Below, piece after piece: positions 1 through 5,625 of a stretch of 6,577 bases of DNA. Below the pieces are notes generated by a model that made no database searches, had not been told where the DNA came from, and saw only the letters and a program-made list of their open reading frames with translations. The DNA lies in NCBI GenBank assembly GCA_021324035.1, contig JAJPJU010000006.1:1-6577 (forward strand), read 5' to 3'. Source of the stretch: Spartobacteria bacterium (GTDB taxonomy: Bacteria > Verrucomicrobiota > Verrucomicrobiia > Chthoniobacterales > UBA10450). Numbering within the stretch: position 1 is the stretch's first letter; each line of letters begins with the position of its first letter. The position numbers and the translations under genes were made by a program.

Positions 1-2397
1 TCCGTGCAAACATTGATCCTTCGGTGGGACGGCACCAAATGGACAATCGCCCCATCGCCCAACCTCGGGACGGGATTTAACGCCTTGTATGGTGTTGCAT
101 GCACAGCGGAAACGTCGTGCTGGGCAGTCGGCTTCGAAAACGGCGGCAGTCAGGCCAAGACGTTGATTGAAAAATGGGACGGCGCTTCGTGGACGGTTCA
201 AACTTCTCCTAACCTCGGCGTTGAGAACAACGTGCTCAATGGTGTGACGTGTAACTCAGCGTCGGATTGTTGGGCGGCCGGCTATAGTGGAGTTGAAGGC
301 GCCAAGAGCGCTCTGCTGACACATTGGGATGGCACCTCTTGGACCGCTTCGACGTTGCCTAACCAGCTATTGATTCAAGAGAACGTTCTCCACGGCATAA
401 CGTGCACCGCAGCATCGGACTGCGTGGCAGTTGGTGAATCTTACAACGGAGTTTCCCATGCAACATCGATCGAACGATGGGACGGGACATCATGGACAAA
501 CGCAATCGCGCCGAACGTTGGAGTGGATAACTATTTGTCACGGGTAAGCTGCGCTTCAGAGTCGGACTGTTGGGCAGTCGGTCATTTTAGCGACGCTGCC
601 GCAGATCCGAGTCAATTTGATCAACCGTTGATGTTACATTGGGACGGTTCTCTTTGGTCACCGAGCGCCATCGTGCCGAATCTGACGACTACTTACGGCG
701 CTGACCTCTCCGGCGTAGAATGCGCATCCGGCAGTGACTGTTGGGCAGTCGGTTCAATTCAGCCGGGCGGTTCGAATCGATCCCTGATCGAACGATGGGA
801 CGGAAATTCGTGGACTCCGTTCTCTGCGCCTGATGTGCCGGCGACTGCTGCGAATTACCTGGACGGCATGACGTGCGTCTCTGATTCCGATTGCTGGGCG
901 GTAGGCTTTTTCTTTTATGGAAACGTCGCGCGCAGCATGATTCAGCATTGGGATGGAATATCGTGGAAGGTAACTGACTCCCCCAACACCGCGCTCGATC
1001 GCAATAACTATCTCGGCGATGTCGCGTGCATTTCGAGTTCCGATTGCTGGGCGGTTGGCCAAAGTGGGGACACTCTGGACCTGGCTCGACTAGCCCTGTC
1101 GATGCACTGGAACGGAACGAGCTGGTCAATCGTAGAGCCGTCACCGGTCGACACGAGCCAGGCGGTAGAAACTGCCTTTGAAGCAATCAGCTGCATCTCG
1201 ACAACAGACTGTTGGGCCGTTGGCTACTCGTTAGGCCAGGATTATCAAGGCCTTATCGAACACTGGAATGGAACAAACTGGGTCGTCACGTCGACACCGC
1301 CTCAAGAGAAGAGCATCTTCTATGGTGTCGCCTGCACCTCGACAGCTGATTGCACGGCGGTTGGCGTGCAATGGACGACACCTCTGACGGGCAGCGCGCT
1401 CTATCAAACGCTGGTGGAACACTGGGACGGTTCGTCATGGTCGGTGGTGGCTTCTCCCAACACCGCGAGCGATCAGGATAATATTCTTTCCTCCGTCTCG
1501 TGCGCGACGCCGTCAGATTGCTGGGCGGTTGGGAGCGCGAACAACTATAGTCAGGCGCTTCTCGAGCACTGGGACGGAACTTCATGGAGCATGTCATCGT
1601 CTCCTCAGACAGGAAACATCCTCAATGCGGTAACGTGTCTCCTGTCATCGGGTTGTTGGGCTGCGGGTCCTTATTATACAACGCACCCGCCAGCCCAGAC
1701 TTTGTTGCAACATTGGGATGGAACAGAATGGGCGATCGCTAACTCGCCGAACACGAGCCCGTCTCAGTCCAATAATTTATCGGGAATCACCTGTGCTTCA
1801 GCGACGAACTGCTGGGCGGTTGGACAGCATTCTGAAGGGAACCGCAACCAAACCTTGATTCTGCGCTATGCGCCGGCATTGGCTCCTGCAAGCGTCGTTT
1901 CCCGAAAAGTTCACGGCAGCGCGGGTCCATTTGATGTCGATCTCACAAACGGAAAAGGAATTGAGTGTCGTAATGGCGGAGCGAGCGGGAATTACACGCT
2001 GGTATTCACGTTTGATAATCCGTTAACCAATGTCGACAACGCTAAGGTAAGCGCCGGGACTGGAAACGTCAGTGGCAGTGGTGTTGGCAGCGACGCTCAC
2101 CAGTACATCGTTAATCTCACCGGCGTGCCGACCGCTCAGACTTTGACTGTGAGTCTAAGTGACGTCGCGGACTCAGTCGGTAACTTCAGCGGATCTCTGT
2201 CGATTTCCATGAATGTGTTAGTCGGAGATACCAACGCCGATCGTTTCACTGATGCGATCGACGTGAGCCAGACCAAGTCGCAGTCCGGAATCGCGGTCAG
2301 CGCCGCAAATTTCCGCGAAGACCTGAACGTCGACGGATTTATCGACTCGGTCGATGTCTCGCTGGTTAAATCCAAATCCGGATCGGCGTTGCCGTAA
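1..2397 (+). CDS. Secreted WDGxxW/CX5C tandem-repeat protein with C-terminal dockerin-like module (5' partial)
   Basis: Open from the first base and ending at TAA 2395-2397, giving 798 visible codons. The GTG at position 4 is not a credible start: it lies inside a repeat unit, and the frame is open through base 1, so the N-terminus and any signal peptide lie upstream. Visible residues 3-616 are twelve tandem units of about 45-56 residues, each with a WDG/WNGxxW strand motif, usually a PN turn, and a CX5C pair followed by W-A-V-G. A thirteenth truncated strand (QTLILRY) closes the array. Residues 631-798 form a beta-rich module ending in two dockerin-type calcium loops. I recall similar WNGxxW...AVG repeats in large exported proteins of soil actinobacteria and other soil phyla; their function is not established to my knowledge. 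A propeller-like or solenoid beta fold outside the cytoplasm is inferred from the periodicity and paired cysteines. No catalytic motif is seen. The reading frame is certain; the function is unknown. Confidence 0.93.
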   Translation, partial: SVQTLILRWDGTKWTIAPSPNLGTGFNALYGVACTAETSCWAVGFENGGSQAKTLIEKWDGASWTVQTSPNLGVENNVLNGVTCNSASDCWAAGYSGVEGAKSALLTHWDGTSWTASTLPNQLLIQENVLHGITCTAASDCVAVGESYNGVSHATSIERWDGTSWTNAIAPNVGVDNYLSRVSCASESDCWAVGHFSDAAADPSQFDQPLMLHWDGSLWSPSAIVPNLTTTYGADLSGVECASGSDCWAVGSIQPGGSNRSLIERWDGNSWTPFSAPDVPATAANYLDGMTCVSDSDCWAVGFFFYGNVARSMIQHWDGISWKVTDSPNTALDRNNYLGDVACISSSDCWAVGQSGDTLDLARLALSMHWNGTSWSIVEPSPVDTSQAVETAFEAISCISTTDCWAVGYSLGQDYQGLIEHWNGTNWVVTSTPPQEKSIFYGVACTSTADCTAVGVQWTTPLTGSALYQTLVEHWDGSSWSVVASPNTASDQDNILSSVSCATPSDCWAVGSANNYSQALLEHWDGTSWSMSSSPQTGNILNAVTCLLSSGCWAAGPYYTTHPPAQTLLQHWDGTEWAIANSPNTSPSQSNNLSGITCASATNCWAVGQHSEGNRNQTLILRYAPALAPASVVSRKVHGSAGPFDVDLTNGKGIECRNGGASGNYTLVFTFDNPLTNVDNAKVSAGTGNVSGSGVGSDAHQYIVNLTGVPTAQTLTVSLSDVADSVGNFSGSLSISMNVLVGDTNADRFTDAIDVSQTKSQSGIAVSAANFREDLNVDGFIDSVDVSLVKSKSGSALP
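7..1848 (+). repeat. Twelve tandem ~150-bp protein-coding repeats (WDGxxW ... CX5C WAVG)
   Basis: Twelve consecutive coding units lie within the first gene; unit 1 begins at about 7, unit 2 at 157, and the last ends near 1848. Each unit reads roughly [Q/S]-L-[I/L]-x-[H/R]-W-[D/N]-G-x-x-W, then S-P-N or a variant, then L-x-x-[V/I]-x-C-x5-C-W-A-V-G. The two cysteines with exactly five residues between them are present in all twelve units. The Trp after the second Cys is replaced by Val in unit 3 and Thr in unit 9, and the AVG becomes AAG in units 2 and 11. Unit 11 is the shortest. The units are clearly diverged, so this is an old protein-level repeat and not a recent DNA amplification. It probably continues upstream of the window. 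Confidence 0.93.
1891..2394 (+). repeat. C-terminal beta-sandwich plus dockerin-like module, copy 1
   Basis: This 168-codon segment ends the first gene and recurs at 5113-5616 with exactly the same length and about 120 of 168 residues identical by hand alignment. The first ~110 residues (SRKVHGSAG, IECR, GNYTLV, HQYIVNLTGV, GNFSG) look like a small Ig-like or beta-sandwich domain. The last ~57 residues, from base 2224, contain two loops of dockerin type: D-T-N-A-D-R-F-T-D-A-I-D and D-L-N-V-D-G-F-I-D-S-V-D. Both have Asp/Asn at loop positions 1, 3, 5, 9 and 12, the calcium ligands of type I dockerins. A beta module followed by a dockerin recalls the X-module/dockerin pairs of cellulosomal proteins. 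Whether it binds a cohesin, or acts as a sorting or anchoring signal, is not shown by the sequence. Confidence 0.85.
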
Positions 2398-2433
2398 GGA
2401 AACACGCGAAATGGCGGTGGTGGTGAAAAAATA

Positions 2434-2455
2434 AAACCAACGGATCGTTTGGTTT
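2434..2455. other. Small inverted repeat downstream of the first gene
   Basis: AAACCAA (2434-2440) is the exact reverse complement of TTGGTTT (2449-2455), with an 8-base loop that could form two further C-G pairs if T2448 bulges out. It starts 37 bases after the stop codon of the first gene. The stem is weak, with only two G-C pairs in the outer seven, and no uninterrupted T-tract follows, so it does not meet the usual form of an intrinsic terminator. It could be a weak terminator or transcript-end hairpin, or chance. Confidence 0.3.
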
Positions 2456-2485
2456 GCGGACTTTCTATTTGAGGGCACATCCGTC

Positions 2486-2508
2486 TCTGAACGTTTTTCC
2501 GATTCAGA
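2486..2508. other. Dyad symmetry in the leader of the second gene
   Basis: TCTGAA (2486-2491) and TTCAGA (2503-2508) are perfect inverted repeats separated by 11 bases that include five Ts. The dyad ends 15 bases before the GGAGGA ribosome binding site of the second gene, so it could be an operator or a leader hairpin. A 6-bp dyad in about 140 bp of intergenic DNA is not strong evidence by itself. I found no convincing -35/-10 pair in this gap, although promoter consensus for the likely phylum is poorly known to me. Confidence 0.25.
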
Positions 2509-2523
2509 CAACGAAAAATGGTT

Positions 2524-2529
2524 GGAGGA
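2524..2529 (+). promoter_or_regulatory. Strong Shine-Dalgarno GGAGGA that sets a GTG start
   Basis: GGAGGA lies six bases (TGTACG) upstream of GTG 2536, an ideal spacing for ribosome binding. The in-frame ATG at 2518 is preceded only by A-rich sequence with no purine-rich motif, and starting there would place the GGAGGA inside the coding region. This decides for GTG 2536 as the likely start of the FG-GAP protein. The shorter N-terminus also gives a cleaner signal peptide. Confidence 0.72.
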
Positions 2530-2535
2530 TGTACG

Positions 2536-5500
2536 GTGTTTGGGCGTAGCAGAGCTGAAATTCGCGCGTGGTATCTGATTTTCGTCATCGGAATTGCATC
2601 GGTTGCGTTCGGAAGTGCCGGCTTCGCAGAAGTTAAAGGCCGTAAGGTTCGTCAGGCGGGTAGGCGGACCATGTCCGCAGCGATTTCGAACGCGACATCG
2701 GCTCCGGCATCGCAATCGTCGACAGCATCCGTCCCGATGCAGCGGGCGGTATTTAATTCCCCTGCGGTCTTTTCGGTTGCGGGCAACAACGTCGGCCTCA
2801 GCGGCGTGTATTCGATGGTGCATGCTGACTTCAATGGGGACGGCATTCCGGACCTTGCATCCGTAGGTTTTTATTGCGCCCGGCCGAGCCAAGGAACTGC
2901 GGCAATTTTTCTGGGCAAAGGCGACGGAACTTTCAACCCGCCGACCTACACGCCCGCCGGTCAATGTCCCGGCGTTATCAAGACGGCCAAGCTGCGCGGT
3001 CCGAATGCGCCTAACGACTTGCTCGTAAGGGACGCTGTCGGCAGCAAACTGTGGCTCCTCCTCGGGAATGGAGACGGCACGTTCGCACCGCCGATCCAGA
3101 TAGATCCTGGCTTTGGGGTGAACGACGTCGCCATTGGTGATTTCAATGAAGATGGCAGGCCCGACCTCGCGATCGGCGTGCAGAATACCGCAGCACCGCT
3201 CGCGATCATGCTCGGCAACGGCGATGGAACCTTTCAACCGCCGACGACATTTAATGTCGCGCCGGCCGCATTCGCAATTGTGGTCGGAAAATTCACCGTC
3301 ACCGGCCACGACGATGTCTTGTTGCTCTTCGAAGACGGAATCTATCTGGCGCACGGACTTGGCGACGGGACGTTTTTGCCGGGTGGATTGGTTTGGCAGG
3401 AACCGAACACGCTTTTCTCGGTGAACCCGCCAGGTTCACTGACTAATGGAATTACTGCGGTCACGGTCGGCGATTTCAACAAAGACGGAAATCCCGACAT
3501 CGCGGTCGATTCCGGAGCGACCAGAGTCGACATCCTGCTCGGCACCGGAACCGGAGCATTCGTGCCGGCGCCGATTCCAACATACGTGTTTAACCAAAAT
3601 CAGACCGGATTCGGCGGGGGCGACCTCGCCGCTGCTGATCTGCGCGGTACAGGCAATCTCGATCTTGTGATTTCGACCGGCTACGCGGCGACCGCGGTGA
3701 TTCTGTATGGCAATGGCGATGGCACGTTTGAGTTGCCGGTGATTTATCCGCTGCCGGAGTTCGATGACGCGGTGCTCGCGCTGATTGACGTCAACCGCGA
3801 CGGCAAGACTGACATTGTTTTTGGGACGGAAGGCGGCGAGACCAGTCAGGATCCTAACTTTTTCACGATCATGTTAAATAAGGACGGCGGTTTCGATCCG
3901 CCGCCTGCTCAATTCGTGGTCACATCGCCGGCAGATCAGGCGCAGGCGGAAAATCCGATCGGCGTCACGCTGAGCGACCTGAACGGCGACGGCAAACTCG
4001 ATCTCGTTGTCACGTTATGGGGCGGCAATTTCGGTCCGATCATCGACGGCAAGATTCCCAATCCACCGCATTTGAATCCGACTACGCAACAGGTTACCAC
4101 GCAAGGTTCGGTCGCGGTTTTGCTGGGCAATGGTGACGGGAGTTTCGCCCAACCGCATTATTATCTCGTCGGCACACGACCGGTATCTACGAAAGCTGCC
4201 GATCTTACCGGCGATGGGAAAAAAGATCTTGTCGTAACAAACGGGGTCACCAGCACCATCTCGTTATTGAAAGGAAACGGCGATGGAACGTTTCAAACAG
4301 CGATTGATCTTCCGTCCGGTGTGGCGCCAAACATGTTGGCGATTGCGGATTTGAACGGCGATGGCAAGCCCGACATTGCCGCGACAAATAATGGAGATGC
4401 GACAGTTGGCGTTTACATCAACAACAGCACGCCGGGAAATATTAACTTCGCGGCGCAAGTCGCGTATCCGGTTGGGTTGAATCCGGCGGGCGTGGTTAGT
4501 GGCGATTTCAATCACGACGGCAACATCGATCTCGCAGTTTTAAACAACGGTGACTACTTCACGTTCTCGTCCCCGACGACGATCACAGTGCTGCTTGGCA
4601 ATGGGGACGGCACCGTTACACCGCAACCAGCGCAAATTGTTTGGAATCACAACGGCGGGGACGCGCTCGCCGTCGGAGATTTTAGCGGCACCGGGCGGCT
4701 CGATCTGGCAGTTGCGAATTTTGGTTACGCTTCAGCAAACGAGCTGCGAATCATGCGCGGCAACGGAGACGGCACATTTACGCCGGCCGAGTCCTACGGA
4801 ATCGGTGAAGGCGCGGAGGACATTAAGGTCGCGGATTTCAACGGCGACGGTGTTGTCGATCTTATTACCTGCGATCTGAATGATGACACCATTACCGTGC
4901 TCGCCGGCAAAGGTGACGGGACATTTGTTTCGAGCGTCGATGCCAGCAGCGACAAGCCCGTCCCATTTGGATTTCCCGCTTTTGGTTATCCGACATTCGT
5001 TGACGTCGGTGATCTAAATCGGGACGGAAAGCCGGACATTGTAACTGGAAACATTTTCAACCGGACGGTAACGGTGTTGCAGAACACCACCATTCTGCCG
5101 GTGCGCCTGCTAAGCGTGATCTCGCGAAAAGTCCACGGGAGCGCGGGCACATTTGATCTCGATCTTACAAACGGAAATGCAATCGAGTGCCGTTATGGCG
5201 GATCGAACGGCAATTACACGTTGGTGCTCACGTTCTCCAACACTCTGAGCAGTGTTGGGGGTGCCGCAGTAACGAGTGGAACGGGAAGCGTGTCCAGCAG
5301 TGAGATAGCAGCCGATGCTCACCAATTCATTGTCAATCTGACCGGAGTTACGACCGCTCAGACTTTGAACGTAAGCCTGAGTAGCGTGGCTGACTCAGGG
5401 GGGAATTTTAGCGGGACAGTCTCGATCCCTATAAAGATCCTGGTTGGCGATACGAACGCGGATCGATTCACCGATGCAGTGGATGTCAGTCAGACAAAAT

Positions 5501-5619
5501 CTCAATCTGGATCAGCCGTTAGTAGCGGGAATTTCCGCGAAGACGTGAACGCTGACGGTTTTATCGATGCAATTGACGTATCGCTGGTGAAATCGAAATC
5601 CGGAACATCGCTGCAGTAA
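2536..5619 (+). CDS. Secreted FG-GAP/VCBS-repeat protein with C-terminal dockerin-like module
   Basis: Complete gene of 1027 residues from GTG 2536 to TAA 5617-5619; an ATG at 2518 would add six residues but lacks a ribosome binding site. Residues 1-31 form a signal peptide: a basic start (FGRSRAEIR), hydrophobic core AWYLIFVIGIASVAF, and a probable cut after AGFA. A low-complexity Ser/Ala/Thr linker follows to about residue 97. Residues 98-852 hold fourteen FG-GAP/VCBS-type units, each built from a D-F/L-N-x-D-G-x-x-D loop, a hydrophobic strand and usually a GNGDGTF turn. In the known family (integrin alpha-type repeats) these form seven-bladed propellers with calcium in the loops, so fourteen units would suit two propellers. 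Residues 860-1027 are the same terminal module as in the gene before it. No enzyme motif is present, so a role in extracellular binding or adhesion is inferred. The stop is six bases from the next start. Confidence 0.95.
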   Translation: MFGRSRAEIRAWYLIFVIGIASVAFGSAGFAEVKGRKVRQAGRRTMSAAISNATSAPASQSSTASVPMQRAVFNSPAVFSVAGNNVGLSGVYSMVHADFNGDGIPDLASVGFYCARPSQGTAAIFLGKGDGTFNPPTYTPAGQCPGVIKTAKLRGPNAPNDLLVRDAVGSKLWLLLGNGDGTFAPPIQIDPGFGVNDVAIGDFNEDGRPDLAIGVQNTAAPLAIMLGNGDGTFQPPTTFNVAPAAFAIVVGKFTVTGHDDVLLLFEDGIYLAHGLGDGTFLPGGLVWQEPNTLFSVNPPGSLTNGITAVTVGDFNKDGNPDIAVDSGATRVDILLGTGTGAFVPAPIPTYVFNQNQTGFGGGDLAAADLRGTGNLDLVISTGYAATAVILYGNGDGTFELPVIYPLPEFDDAVLALIDVNRDGKTDIVFGTEGGETSQDPNFFTIMLNKDGGFDPPPAQFVVTSPADQAQAENPIGVTLSDLNGDGKLDLVVTLWGGNFGPIIDGKIPNPPHLNPTTQQVTTQGSVAVLLGNGDGSFAQPHYYLVGTRPVSTKAADLTGDGKKDLVVTNGVTSTISLLKGNGDGTFQTAIDLPSGVAPNMLAIADLNGDGKPDIAATNNGDATVGVYINNSTPGNINFAAQVAYPVGLNPAGVVSGDFNHDGNIDLAVLNNGDYFTFSSPTTITVLLGNGDGTVTPQPAQIVWNHNGGDALAVGDFSGTGRLDLAVANFGYASANELRIMRGNGDGTFTPAESYGIGEGAEDIKVADFNGDGVVDLITCDLNDDTITVLAGKGDGTFVSSVDASSDKPVPFGFPAFGYPTFVDVGDLNRDGKPDIVTGNIFNRTVTVLQNTTILPVRLLSVISRKVHGSAGTFDLDLTNGNAIECRYGGSNGNYTLVLTFSNTLSSVGGAAVTSGTGSVSSSEIAADAHQFIVNLTGVTTAQTLNVSLSSVADSGGNFSGTVSIPIKILVGDTNADRFTDAVDVSQTKSQSGSAVSSGNFREDVNADGFIDAIDVSLVKSKSGTSLQ
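2827..5091 (+). repeat. Array of fourteen FG-GAP/VCBS-type calcium-loop repeats
   Basis: Fourteen loop segments are recognisable in order: DFNGDGIPD, KLRGPNAPND (degenerate), DFNEDGRPD, KFTVTGHDD (degenerate), DFNKDGNPD, DLRGTGNLD, DVNRDGKTD, DLNGDGKLD, DLTGDGKKD, DLNGDGKPD, DFNHDGNID, DFSGTGRLD, DFNGDGVVD and DLNRDGKPD. Nine keep the full DxNxDGxxD pattern and DLTGDGKKD nearly does. Units 2, 4, 6 and 12 have lost ligand residues and probably do not bind calcium in the same way. Most units also carry a GNGDGTF or GKGDGTF turn about 20-30 residues after the loop. The unit that starts with DLNGDGKLD contains an insertion of about 30 residues rich in Pro, Asn and Thr before its GNGDGSF. Confidence 0.92.
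5113..5616 (+). repeat. C-terminal beta-sandwich plus dockerin-like module, copy 2
   Basis: This is the second copy of the 168-residue module, aligned without gaps to 1891-2394. The dockerin-like part starts at base 5446 and again has two complete calcium loops, D-T-N-A-D-R-F-T-D-A-V-D and D-V-N-A-D-G-F-I-D-A-I-D. Across the first 22 codons of that part (5446-5511 against 2224-2289) 21 residues are identical, but 14 of those codons differ at the third base. The copies are therefore old paralogous modules held by selection on the protein, not a recent duplication or an assembly artefact. The single Cys of IECR is kept in both copies. Confidence 0.85.
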
Positions 5620-5625
5620 CGAGCG

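Noticed and set aside
4..6. GTG as the start of the first gene
   Set aside because: The frame is open to base 1 and the codon falls within a repeat strand; no signal peptide or ribosome binding site is present, so the gene is 5' truncated by the window.
689..1186. 165-codon minus-strand open frame within the first gene, and overlapping ones at 754-1062 and 1286-1597
   Set aside because: Their composition is low-information and basic, they overlap one another, and they follow the periodicity of the sense repeats. No start signal or domain supports them.
7..1848. Tandem repeats as a CRISPR array, satellite or recent amplification
   Set aside because: The repeats are about 150 bp, in frame, diverged in nucleotides and conserved as protein motifs; there are no identical short direct repeats with unique spacers.
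2518..2520. ATG as the start of the FG-GAP gene
   Set aside because: No ribosome binding site precedes it, whereas GTG 2536 has GGAGGA at ideal spacing. It remains an alternative.
2218..3354. 378-codon open frame on the minus strand across the first-to-second gene junction
   Set aside because: It lies antisense to the dockerin-like end of the first gene and the start of the FG-GAP array, is rich in Arg and Cys with no recognisable domain, and both sense frames have clear homology-type motifs. It is a shadow of codon bias on the coding strand.
1891..5616. A true cellulosome locus
   Set aside because: The dockerin-type loops are convincing, but no cohesin, carbohydrate-binding or glycoside hydrolase domain is visible, so calling this a cellulosome would overreach.
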